Source of the DNA: Pseudomonadota bacterium
GTDB lineage: Bacteria > Pseudomonadota > Gammaproteobacteria > Burkholderiales > Burkholderiaceae_C
Direction: 5' to 3'
Assembly (NCBI GenBank): GCA_021808405.1
Contig: JAKBBQ010000008.1
Location: forward strand, 1-34,513
Length of the DNA stretch: 34,513 bases
Below are positions 27,759 to 34,513 of the stretch, piece by piece. The stretch's first letter is position 1, and every line of letters begins with the position of its first letter. The translations under genes and the position numbers were made by a program. Below the pieces are notes generated by a model that was not told where the DNA came from, searched no databases, and saw only the letters and a program-made list of their open reading frames with translations.

Positions 27759-28525
27759 CAGACGCCTCCCGGATAGGCGCGCTGCAGGTACTGCATCTGC
27801 GCCAGCAGGTGACCCATGTGTTCGCTGTGCACGCCGTGCCGGCCCTGGCTGCGGAAGGCTCCCTGCGCGGGCGGCGCCAGAGTCGCCGACTGCAACTCCT
27901 CGAGCATGCGCTGGAGCCAGGGCTCGCGCAGCTCCGACCAATCGGGTCCGAGGTCGCGGGCGGCTGCCGCGCGATCGCCGGCGTCCGATTCGAACAGCTC
28001 GTGGTGATAGGGCCAGAGCTGCCGCAGCGCCTGCTCGCTTCGGCGACGCGACTCCTCGGTGCCGTCGCCCAGGCGCTGCATCCAGTCGCCGGCATGGCGG
28101 CGGTGGTAGCGCGCCTCCTTGATCGCCTTGCCGGCGATGGCCGCGACCTCGGAGTCGCTGGAGGACTGCAGCCGCTGCCACAACAGCTCCAGCAGCACCG
28201 CGACCATCAGGCTGCGCAGCATGGTGAAGGCGAAGTCGCCGCGAGGCAGCTCGACCAGCGTCGGGTTGCGGTAGTCCCGCTCCTCGCGCAGGAAGGCCAG
28301 CTGGTCCTCGTCGAAGCCCCCACCCAGCTGCCCGGTGCGGGTCAGCACGCCTCGCGCCTGGCCGAGCAGGTCGAGCGCGATGTTGGCCAGCGCGATGTCT
28401 TCCTCGAGGACCGGCGCATGACCGGTCCATTCGCCCAGACGCTGGGCGTGGATCAGGCACAGGTCGGCCAGCCGCAGCAGGTAGTGCAGCACAGGGTCGT
28501 CGGGAAGGCGGATGGACGGTTGCAT
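27755..28525 (-). CDS. paaC: Phenylacetyl-CoA 1,2-epoxidase structural subunit PaaC
   Basis: The 256-residue ferritin-like protein begins MQPSIRLPDDPVLHYLLRLA and shows the PaaC segments RLGEWTGHAPVLEEDIALANIALDL-like (about 28-52), EERDYRNPTLVELP and KEARYHRRHAGDWMQRLGDG. PaaC is the non-catalytic partner of PaaA in the PaaAC core. A GTG within the upstream heptamer repeats (28585) is in frame and could extend it, but the added 20 residues (Arg-rich) look non-coding. No good ribosome binding site precedes 28525. Confidence 0.93.
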   Translation of the reverse strand: MQPSIRLPDDPVLHYLLRLADLCLIHAQRLGEWTGHAPVLEEDIALANIALDLLGQARGVLTRTGQLGGGFDEDQLAFLREERDYRNPTLVELPRGDFAFTMLRSLMVAVLLELLWQRLQSSSDSEVAAIAGKAIKEARYHRRHAGDWMQRLGDGTEESRRRSEQALRQLWPYHHELFESDAGDRAAAARDLGPDWSELREPWLQRMLEELQSATLAPPAQGAFRSQGRHGVHSEHMGHLLAQMQYLQRAYPGGVW

Positions 28526-28568
28526 CGGGGAGTCCGCGCGGGCATCGGGGGTCGCCGCGCGCCGGCGG

Positions 28569-28634
28569 CACGGATCACGGATCACGGATCACGGGTCACG
28601 GGTCACGCATCACGCATCACGCATCACGGGTCAC
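28569..28634. repeat. Nine tandem 7-bp repeats between paaB and paaC
   Basis: Units read CACGGAT x3, CACGGGT x2, CACGCAT x3, CACGGGT x1, then CAC. On the coding (minus) strand this is a run of GTGATCC/GTGATGC/GTGACCC, and its first unit supplies the paaB stop codon TGA. The unit length is not a multiple of three, and TGA occurs in every frame of the array. Confidence 0.95.
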
Positions 28635-28930
28635 ATATGGTCGACCTGGCCGGGCAGCTTGTAGAAGCTGGGGTGGCGGTAGACCTTGTCCTCCATCGGG
28701 TCGAACAGCGTGGCCTTGTCGCCCGGGTCGCTGGCGGCGATGTGGTCCGAGCGCACGACCCAGATGCTGCAGCCTTCCTGGCGGCGGGTGTAGACGTCGC
28801 GCGCCAGTTGCAGCGCCAGCCGCGAGTCCGGCGCATGCAGGCTGCCGCAGTGCTTGTGCTCCAGGCCGGCCTTGCTGCGCACGAACACCTCCCACAGCGG
28901 CCACTCGGCGTCGGGCAGCGGCTGGCTCAT
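28631..28930 (-). CDS. paaB: Phenylacetyl-CoA 1,2-epoxidase subunit PaaB
   Basis: The 99-residue protein has the PaaB pattern [20 protein letters not shown] (10-29), then [19 protein letters not shown] and [15 protein letters not shown]. PaaB bridges PaaAC heterodimers in the epoxidase complex. Its ATG overlaps the paaA stop by four bases (ATGA). The C-terminus ends KLPGQVDHM, immediately before the heptamer array that provides its stop. Confidence 0.94.
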   Translation of the reverse strand: MSQPLPDAEWPLWEVFVRSKAGLEHKHCGSLHAPDSRLALQLARDVYTRRQEGCSIWVVRSDHIAASDPGDKATLFDPMEDKVYRHPSFYKLPGQVDHM

Positions 28931-29925
28931 CGCGGCGACTCCATCGCCGGCCGCTCGTGCTCGGCATGCCGGGCGGCATGCGCCTGGGCTGCCTCGCGCA
29001 CCCAGGCGCCGTCCTCCCAGGCCTGCACCCGCGCCGCGAGGCGCTCGTGGTTGCAGGGCCCGTCGCCTCCGAGCACGCGGCGGAACTCGTCCCAGTCGAT
29101 GGCGCCGAAGTCGTAGTGGCCACGCTCGGCATTCCACGCCAGTTCGGCGTCGGGCAAGGTCACCCCCAGCACGCGCGCCTGCTCGACCGTGGCATCGACG
29201 AACTTCTGACGGAGTTCGTCGTTGCTCATCCGCTTGATGCCCCAGCGCATGCTCTGCGCGCCGTGGGTGCTGTCGGAGTCGGGCGGGCCGAACATCATCA
29301 GGCTGGGCCACCACCAGCGGTCGACCGCGTGCTGCACCATGTCGCGCTGCGCCTGCGTGCCGTCGCGCATCATGGTCAGCAGCGATTCGAAGCCCTGCCG
29401 CTGGTGGAAGCTTTCCTCGCGGCAGATGCGCACCATCGCGCGCGCGTAGGGCGCGTACGAGCAACGGCACAGCGGCACCTGGTTCATGATCGCGGCGCCG
29501 TCGACCAGCCAGCCGATGACCCCCACGTCGGCCCAGCTCAGCGTCGGGTAGTTGAAAATCGAGCTGTACTTGGCTTGTCCCCGATGCAGCGCGTCGAGCA
29601 ATTCGTCGCGGGAGATTCCCAGGGTCTCCGCCGCCGCGTACAGGTACAGCCCGTGCCCGCCCTCGTCCTGCACCTTGGCCAGCAGGATGGCCTTGCGCTT
29701 GAGCGTGGGGGCGCGGGTGATCCAGTTGCCCTCGGGAAGCATGCCGACGATTTCCGAATGGGCGTGCTGGCTGATCTGTCGAACCAGGGTCTTGCGGTAG
29801 TGCTCGGGCATCCAGTCCTTGGCCTCGATGAACCCGCCTTCGTCGATGCGGGCATCGAAACGGCGCAGCAGTTCCTGCTCCGCTTCGATCGCAGGGGGGA
29901 TCGGGTCGGGGTCGGCGGATGGCAT
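28927..29925 (-). CDS. paaA: Phenylacetyl-CoA 1,2-epoxidase catalytic subunit PaaA
   Basis: The 332-residue protein shows the PaaA di-iron carboxylate motifs in order: [20 protein letters not shown] and, further on, [16 protein letters not shown], with MFGPPDSDS and [13 protein letters not shown] near the C-terminus. It catalyses oxygen-dependent epoxidation of the phenylacetyl-CoA ring, the first committed step of aerobic phenylacetate breakdown. The start at ATG 29925 gives the usual length; an upstream ATG at 29976 would add 17 poorly conserved residues. It is the first gene of paaABCDE and has its own predicted promoter. Confidence 0.95.
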   Translation of the reverse strand: MPSADPDPIPPAIEAEQELLRRFDARIDEGGFIEAKDWMPEHYRKTLVRQISQHAHSEIVGMLPEGNWITRAPTLKRKAILLAKVQDEGGHGLYLYAAAETLGISRDELLDALHRGQAKYSSIFNYPTLSWADVGVIGWLVDGAAIMNQVPLCRCSYAPYARAMVRICREESFHQRQGFESLLTMMRDGTQAQRDMVQHAVDRWWWPSLMMFGPPDSDSTHGAQSMRWGIKRMSNDELRQKFVDATVEQARVLGVTLPDAELAWNAERGHYDFGAIDWDEFRRVLGGDGPCNHERLAARVQAWEDGAWVREAAQAHAARHAEHERPAMESPR

Positions 29926-29962
29926 GGCGAGTCGGCAGGCGAGGTGGGACGGCGTGGCTGAA

Positions 29963-29985
29963 GGCCAGGCAGGCACAGCCTGGCC
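29963..29985 (-). promoter_or_regulatory. Inverted repeat at the predicted paaA transcription start (operator candidate)
   Basis: GGCCAGGC and GCCTGGCC form a perfect 8-bp inverted repeat with a 7-base spacer. It covers the predicted +1 of the paa promoter, a usual place for a repressor site. In proteobacteria paa genes are repressed by PaaX or the TetR-type PaaR and released by phenylacetyl-CoA; neither regulator gene is in the window, so the identity is inference. Confidence 0.45.
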
Positions 29986-29990
29986 GTTCC

Positions 29991-30020
29991 ATCATAGGAT
30001 GCGCCGACCGAGCGCGGCAA
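29991..30020 (-). promoter_or_regulatory. Predicted sigma-70 promoter of paaABCDE
   Basis: On the minus strand, TTGCCG (30020-30015, four of six matches to TTGACA) is separated by 18 bases from TATGAT (29996-29991, five of six matches to TATAAT). Transcription should start near 29984, about 60 bases before the paaA ATG. No other good -10 is seen in the gap 29926-30076. Confidence 0.6.
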
Positions 30021-30076
30021 GCGCGCCGCGGCCGCGGCGCGCGAGGCCTGGGCAGCGCCGGTCCGCTCGGCGCGGA

Positions 30077-31633
30077 TCAGGCGAACGCCAGCAGCAGCGC
30101 GACCACGCCCAGCAACACCGCCGCGGCCGCGACGCGCACGTCGCGCGGGAGCCGCGGCAGCCTGTCGCGCCGCACCAGCAGGCGTCGCGGATCGCCGGGC
30201 GCGGGGCGGTCGGCCGGGCCGAGCCGAAGCATCCACGCCAGCGCCAACACCACGGTGATCGCGAACACCACGCCGCCGACGATCGCGTAGTGGATCACCA
30301 GCACCCCGCTGACGCGGGCCAGCAGCAGCAACGCGCTGGCGGCATGGGCGCTGAGCAGCGCGCGCAGCGCGGCGCGCGGGCCGAAGCCCGGAAGCACCAT
30401 GCCCAGCACGAACAGCGCCGGAACCGGTGCGATCACATACGCGAGGACTTCCTGCACATAGGGCCACAGCCCCTCGAAGTGCTGGATCATCGGTGCCCAC
30501 AACCCCGCGCCCAGCGCGATGGCCAGGGTCGCGATGCGCCCGAACCAGGCCATGCGACGGGGCGACAGCGTGGGCCAGGCCGGGCGCAGGAAGTCCGCGG
30601 CGAGCAGGGTCGCTGCCGAGTTCAGCGTCGCCGAGCAGGTGGACATCAGCGCAGCCAGCAGGCCGGCCAGGATCAGCCCGGCCCATCCCGGAGGAACCAG
30701 CCGGACCACCAGGGTCGGCCAGACCTGGTCGGCATGGTCGAGCCTGGGCAGCAGCGGGATCGCCAGCGCGCCGGGCAGGGTCATGAGCAGCAGCGGCAGC
30801 AGCTTGAGGCCGCCGGCGATCATCGCTCCGCGCGCCGCGGCTTCGAGGTCGCGCGCGGCCAGCACGCGTTGCACGATGTGCTGGTTCAGCGTCCAGTAGT
30901 ACAGCGCGGCCACCGGCAATCCGGTCAGCAGCCCGACCCAGGGCACGCCCGGGTCGTCGGCCGGACGGATCAGATGCAGGTGGGCGTCGGGAACCTGCTG
31001 CAGCACCCGCGCCCAGGAGTAGTCGAAGCGGGCGAACACGATCAGCGCCAGCACGGCCGAGCCGGACAACAGCACGACGGTCTGCATGACGTCGGTGTAG
31101 GCCACCGCACGCAGCCCGCCCGCGGCGGTGTAGACCGCGGTGAACAGCGCGATGCCCAGGCTGGCGTCGCGCAACGCAACCTGCGGCAGGAAGGTGTGCA
31201 CCACCAGCGAGCCGGCATACAGCGCGCCGGCGGTGTCCAGGACCAGCACCAGCACCAGGGTCATCGCCGACAGGTACTTGCGCAGCCGCGAGTCGAAGCG
31301 CCGTTGCATGAACTCGGGAATGGTCGTGACCCTGGAGCGCATCATCACCGGCAGGAAGCAGAAGGTCGAGACCACCAGCAGCACGCTGGCCATCCATTCG
31401 TAATTCGCCACCGAAATGCCGTTGCGGTAGGCGGCCCCGGGCAGGCCGAGCAGGGTGTCGGAGGACATGTTCGACGAGAACAGCGAAAAGCCCACGGCCA
31501 CCGGGCCGAGCGAGCGGCCGGCGAGGAACAGTTCGACCGAAGTCGCGCGCCCCCGGGCGGCCCACAGGCCGATCGCCGCGGTCAGTGCGAAGTACAGCGC
31601 GATGACGACGAGGTCCAGGCGTTGCAGGGCCAT
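30077..31633 (-). CDS. Sodium:solute symporter (SSS/SLC5 family)
   Basis: The 518-residue protein has about 13-14 membrane helices and SSS landmarks: an N-terminal LDLVVIALYFALTAAIGLW helix, SLFSSNMSSDTLLGLPG (sodium-site region), TTIPEFMQRRF and YTAAGGLRAVAYTDVMQ. It imports a solute with sodium. The helix 1-2 loop resembles sugar/inositol-type SGLT transporters more than acetate (ActP) types. Phenylacetate permeases (PaaL) also belong to the SSS family, and this gene lies directly upstream of paaA, so an aromatic acid is possible. The two have separate promoters as far as can be seen. Confidence 0.88.
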   Translation of the reverse strand: MALQRLDLVVIALYFALTAAIGLWAARGRATSVELFLAGRSLGPVAVGFSLFSSNMSSDTLLGLPGAAYRNGISVANYEWMASVLLVVSTFCFLPVMMRSRVTTIPEFMQRRFDSRLRKYLSAMTLVLVLVLDTAGALYAGSLVVHTFLPQVALRDASLGIALFTAVYTAAGGLRAVAYTDVMQTVVLLSGSAVLALIVFARFDYSWARVLQQVPDAHLHLIRPADDPGVPWVGLLTGLPVAALYYWTLNQHIVQRVLAARDLEAAARGAMIAGGLKLLPLLLMTLPGALAIPLLPRLDHADQVWPTLVVRLVPPGWAGLILAGLLAALMSTCSATLNSAATLLAADFLRPAWPTLSPRRMAWFGRIATLAIALGAGLWAPMIQHFEGLWPYVQEVLAYVIAPVPALFVLGMVLPGFGPRAALRALLSAHAASALLLLARVSGVLVIHYAIVGGVVFAITVVLALAWMLRLGPADRPAPGDPRRLLVRRDRLPRLPRDVRVAAAAVLLGVVALLLAFA

Positions 31634-31743
31634 GGAATCGCTGGCGGGATGCGGTGGGAAGGCAAGGCCGGCACGTTAGCAGCGAATCGCGGCAGGCGTG
31701 CCGTCCCGGATCATGGCCCCAGTGGTGGAGCTGGCGCCAGGGT

Positions 31744-34513
31744 CTACCAGCCGAAGGAAACACCGGCACGCAGCAGCACCGGGGCCTGGGAGTTGCCCAC
31801 CGCGAGACCGAAGCTGAGGTAGCCGGGCCGGCCGTGGGGCAGTCGCAGGCGATGGGCATACTGCAGCCCGAACGCCGAGTAGCCGGCGTAGCTGCCGACG
31901 CCGGCGCTCAGGGAGTTGCCGCTCGGCCCGAACTGCGGCGGCTGGTCCAGCGCCGCGGCTTGCGCGGTGGCGGTGGCGGCGTAGGACTCGGCCTGCGCGA
32001 CGCTGTGCGCGACCGCGGAATCGAGTTGGTCGAGATTGACCGCATCGTGGCCCTGGGTGCCCGGGGCCAGGTTGGTGATCTGCCGCGCCAGCCCGGTGGA
32101 AGCATCGCCGACACTGACGGTATTCGGCCGGCTGGCCACCGAGCCCTGGCCGAGTGCCACCGAATCGGCGCCCAGTGCGCGGGCGTTCGCGCCGAGCGCG
32201 GTCGCATCGTTGGCCTGGGCCAGCGCCTGGTCGCCGAGGGCCACGGTGGGGTCGGCCAGTGCCTGTGCGTCGTGGCCGATGGCGACCGAGCCTCGGTGCG
32301 CCGCGTGCGCGCCGCTGCCGATGGCCACGCTGTCGGCGCCGCTCGCCGAGGCGCCCGCTCCCTCGTTCAGCGCGCCGCTACCGCCTGGCGCGCCGGCGCC
32401 GGACGGCGACCCGGTGGTGGCGAAAAAGGCCAGGGCGGTGGACAGCGACACCACGCCGGTGCGTGCTCCGCTGATCTGGCTGCTCAGCGAGGCCACCGCG
32501 CTGGAGGTGCTCGCGCCATGCAGGCTGAGCGAGGCGGCGAGCGAATGGGTGCTGCCGACCAGTGTCGACAGCGAGGCGGCCGTGGCGCCGAGGGCGCTGC
32601 TGACCGAACTCGACAATGCTCCGACGCCGCTGCGCAGCGTGCCCAGCGCGCTGCTGGTCGAGGTGGACAGCGCACCCAGCCCGGTGCTGAGGCTGGTGGT
32701 GGCGACACCGGTCGAAGTCGAGAGCCTGGCGATCGCGCTGCTGGTGGAGCTCGCCAGGGTCGTGAGCCCGCTACTCAGGCTGCCGGTGGCGGCGCCTGCC
32801 GTAGTCGACAGCGTGGCCAGCGAGCTGCTGGTCGAGGTGCTCAGCGTGCCGAGGGCGCTGCTCAGGCTGGCTGAGGCGCTGCTGGTGGACGCGGACAGCG
32901 CACCGACGCTCGCGCCCAAAGTGCCGATCGCGCTGCTGGTGGAGGTGGACAGTGCGCCCAGAGCGCTGCTCAGGCTGCCCGTGGCGATGCCTGTCGAGGT
33001 CGACAGCGTGCCGACGGCAGTGCTGGTCGACGTCGACAGCGCACCGAGACCGGTGCTCAGGCTGGCGGTGGCGACGCCAGTGGAGGTCGACAGCGTGGCT
33101 AGTGAACGGCTGGTCGAGGTGCTCAAGCTGGCGAGGCCGGAGCTCAAACTCGCCGCGGTGGTGCTGGTCGAGGTGCTCAGCGTGCCGAGGGCGCTGCTGG
33201 TGGAACTGGACAGCGCGCCCAGGCCGGTGCTCAGGCTCGTGGTGGAGGTGGACAGCGCGCCGAGGGCTGTGCTGCTGGAAGTCGACATGGTCGCAAGCCC
33301 GGTGCTGAGGCTGCCCGCGGCGGCGGCTGCCGTGGTCGACAGCGTGGCCAGCGAGCTGCTGGTCGAGGTGCTCAAGCTGCCGAGGGCGCTGCTGGTGGAA
33401 CTGGACAGCGCTGCCAGGCCGCTTCCGAGGCTGGCGGTGGCGGTGCTGGTCGACGTGGCCAGGACGCCGACGCTCGTGCCCAGCGCTCCCAGGCCGGTGC
33501 TCAGGCTCGTGGTCGTCGTGCTGATCGAGGTGGACAGCGCGCCGAGTCCGGCACTCAGGCTGGCGGTGGCGATGCCTGTCGAGGTCGAGAGGGTGCCGAT
33601 CGCGCTGCTGGTGGAGGTGGACAGTGTGCCGAGGGCGGTGCTGGTGGAACTGGACAGCGCGCCCAGGCCGGTGCTCAGGCTCGTGGTGGAGGTGGACAGC
33701 GCGCCGAGGGCTGTGCTGGTGGAAGTCGACACGGTCGCAAGCCCGGTGCTGAGGCTTCCCGCGGCGGCGGCTGCCGTGGTCGACAGCGTGGCCAGCGAGC
33801 TGCTGGTCGAGGTGCTCAGCGTGCCGAGGGCGCTGCTCAGGCTGGCTGAGGCGCTGCTGGTGGAGGTGGACAGCACACCGACGCTGGTGCTCAGCGCACC
33901 GAGCCCGGTGCTCAGGCTGGCGGTGGCGGTGCCCGTCGAGGTCGATAGGGTGGTTAGCGAACTGCTGGTCGAGGTGCTCAAGGTGCCGAGGCCGGTGCTC
34001 AAACTCGCTGCGGTGGTGCTGGTCGAGGTGGACAACGCCCCCAGGCCGGTGCTCAGGCTGGTCGTGGCGGTGCCCGTCGAGGTCGACAGCGTGGCCAGCG
34101 AACTGCTGGTGGAGGCGCTCAAGGTGCCGAGGCCGGAACTCAAACTGGCCGCGGCGGTGCTGGTCGACGTGGACAGGGCGCCGACGCTCGTGCTCAGCGC
34201 TCCCAGGCCGGTGCTCAGGCTCGTGGTCGAGGTGGACAGCGCACCCAGAGCGGTGCTGAGGCTGGCGGTGGCGGTGCCCGTCGCGGTCGCGAGCGCGCCG
34301 AGGGCCGTGCTGGTGGAAGTCGACACGGTCGCAAGCCCGGTGCTCAGGCTTGTGGTCGAGGTGGACAGCGCCCCCAGGCTGGTGCTCAGGCTGGTCGTGG
34401 CGGTGCTCGTCGAGGTCGATAGGGTGGCCAGCGAACTGCGGGTCGAGGTGCTCAAGCTGCCGAGGCCGGAGCTCAAACTCGCCGCGGCGGTGCTGGTCGA
34501 CGTGGACAGGGAG
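31744..34513 (-). CDS. Trimeric autotransporter adhesin (YadA-like), C-terminal part; 5' end outside window
   Basis: The frame is open from the right edge to a stop at 31744, giving 922 visible residues. From the C-terminus it has a YadA-like membrane anchor of about 73 residues ending in aromatic Trp (31747-31965), and a stalk motif with RQITNLAPGTQGHDAVNLDQL (about 32025-32095). Next are five exact 14-residue Hep/Hag head repeats of the type SVAIGxxAxA (32122-32331). A Gly/Ser/Pro-rich linker (32340-32410) precedes a Ser/Thr/Leu repeat stalk to the edge. Such proteins form trimers on the outer membrane that mediate adhesion or biofilm formation. The TTG at 34476 is within the repeats and is not the real start. 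The signal peptide and head are out of view. Confidence 0.93.
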   Translation of the reverse strand, partial: SLSTSTSTAAASLSSGLGSLSTSTRSSLATLSTSTSTATTSLSTSLGALSTSTTSLSTGLATVSTSTSTALGALATATGTATASLSTALGALSTSTTSLSTGLGALSTSVGALSTSTSTAAASLSSGLGTLSASTSSSLATLSTSTGTATTSLSTGLGALSTSTSTTAASLSTGLGTLSTSTSSSLTTLSTSTGTATASLSTGLGALSTSVGVLSTSTSSASASLSSALGTLSTSTSSSLATLSTTAAAAAGSLSTGLATVSTSTSTALGALSTSTTSLSTGLGALSSSTSTALGTLSTSTSSAIGTLSTSTGIATASLSAGLGALSTSISTTTTSLSTGLGALGTSVGVLATSTSTATASLGSGLAALSSSTSSALGSLSTSTSSSLATLSTTAAAAAGSLSTGLATMSTSSSTALGALSTSTTSLSTGLGALSSSTSSALGTLSTSTSTTAASLSSGLASLSTSTSRSLATLSTSTGVATASLSTGLGALSTSTSTAVGTLSTSTGIATGSLSSALGALSTSTSSAIGTLGASVGALSASTSSASASLSSALGTLSTSTSSSLATLSTTAGAATGSLSSGLTTLASSTSSAIARLSTSTGVATTSLSTGLGALSTSTSSALGTLRSGVGALSSSVSSALGATAASLSTLVGSTHSLAASLSLHGASTSSAVASLSSQISGARTGVVSLSTALAFFATTGSPSGAGAPGGSGALNEGAGASASGADSVAIGSGAHAAHRGSVAIGHDAQALADPTVALGDQALAQANDATALGANARALGADSVALGQGSVASRPNTVSVGDASTGLARQITNLAPGTQGHDAVNLDQLDSAVAHSVAQAESYAATATAQAAALDQPPQFGPSGNSLSAGVGSYAGYSAFGLQYAHRLRLPHGRPGYLSFGLAVGNSQAPVLLRAGVSFGW
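33181..33375 (-). repeat. 195-bp duplicated block in the adhesin stalk, copy 1
   Basis: This block encodes seven units (11, 11, 7, 11, 7, 7, 11 residues). It is repeated 444 bases away at 33625-33819 with only three amino acid differences in 65 and few base changes. Both copies contain the otherwise rare unit LSTTAAAAAGS. Confidence 0.9.
33625..33819 (-). repeat. 195-bp duplicated block in the adhesin stalk, copy 2
   Basis: Second copy of the block at 33181-33375, in the same frame and orientation. The offset of 444 bases (148 residues) keeps the reading frame. Confidence 0.9.

Larger units (their letters stand above)
32617..34509 (-). repeat. Adhesin stalk: 69 tandem units of 7 or 11 residues
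   Basis: Reading the adhesin from the edge, every residue between 34509 and 32617 falls into 37 units of 11 residues (such as LSTSTSSSLAT, LSTSTGTATAS) and 32 units of 7 (LSTGLGA, LSTSTTS). All but three begin with Leu (two Val, one Met). The units hold no Lys, Asp or Glu and only a few Arg. The DNA copies differ mostly at synonymous sites. Confidence 0.95.

Noticed and set aside
28569-28634. Heptamer array as a frame-switching (phase-variable) coding element
   Set aside because: Every frame through the units meets TGA, so no protein can be translated across it; only spacing or start-site effects remain possible.
32617-34513. Repeats at the right end as CRISPR or intergenic satellite DNA
   Set aside because: They lie in one open frame, have coding-type variation and no spacer structure, and continue into a YadA-like anchor.

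Overview
This is a very GC-rich window with G or C at most third codon positions. The organism is probably a betaproteobacterium of the Burkholderiales type. The evidence is a one-piece tmRNA with the tag ANDESFALAA, polyhydroxybutyrate (PHB) genes, an aerobic phenylacetyl-CoA (paaABCDE) operon and a YihY protein of the long form. No phage, transposase, integrase, CRISPR array or plasmid gene is visible, so it reads as ordinary chromosome carrying several unusual accessory modules. No gene-free stretch exceeds 300 bases.

Layout, left to right. Positions 1-1717 (minus) hold the N-terminal part of an unknown gene and a YihY membrane protein. Positions 1747-5028 (plus) hold a WrbA-like flavoprotein, an FAD-linked oxidase and a Kch-type potassium channel. 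Positions 5182-10467 (plus) hold a fusion of protein-isoaspartate methyltransferase with erythromycin esterase, then phasin, acetoacetyl-CoA reductase, PPK2 polyphosphate kinase, a small eRF1-like protein and a universal stress protein. Two tiny overlapping ORFs follow. PHA synthase (phaC) and an MgtC/DUF4010 membrane protein lie on the minus strand (10733-13935), divergent from UDP-glucose dehydrogenase (14109-15434). Next is a minus-strand pair: an AsnO-type amidotransferase and an ATP-grasp-like protein (15413-18530). The tmRNA gene and a strong terminator follow (18767-19168). Then come an MFS exporter, a GNAT acetyltransferase, an exported protein, a PaiB-like protein, a small cytochrome c, an OmpW-like porin and a GDSL lipoprotein esterase. 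The right end, all on the minus strand, is paaABCDE, a sodium:solute symporter and the C-terminal part of a large trimeric autotransporter adhesin that runs off the window.

How the genes fit together. PHB storage, polyphosphate-dependent nucleotide phosphorylation, the stress protein and the repair/esterase fusion look like an energy-limitation or low-oxygen stress module. Sequences resembling Crp/FNR-type sites (TTGAT-N4-ATCAA) lie upstream of the fusion gene, the phasin gene and phaC. Each has a -10-like hexamer at the spacing expected of a class II activated promoter, which suggests shared control. The amidotransferase closely resembles those making the osmolyte N-acetylglutaminylglutamine amide, but its partner here is a different ATP-grasp-like protein, so a related and possibly undescribed dipeptide-amide pathway is possible.

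The most striking feature is the adhesin stalk. Its visible part is built almost without interruption from 69 back-to-back units of exactly 7 or 11 residues, nearly all starting with Leu and otherwise composed of Ser, Thr, Ala and Gly, with almost no charged residues. All product names come from reading motifs by eye; no database search was possible.
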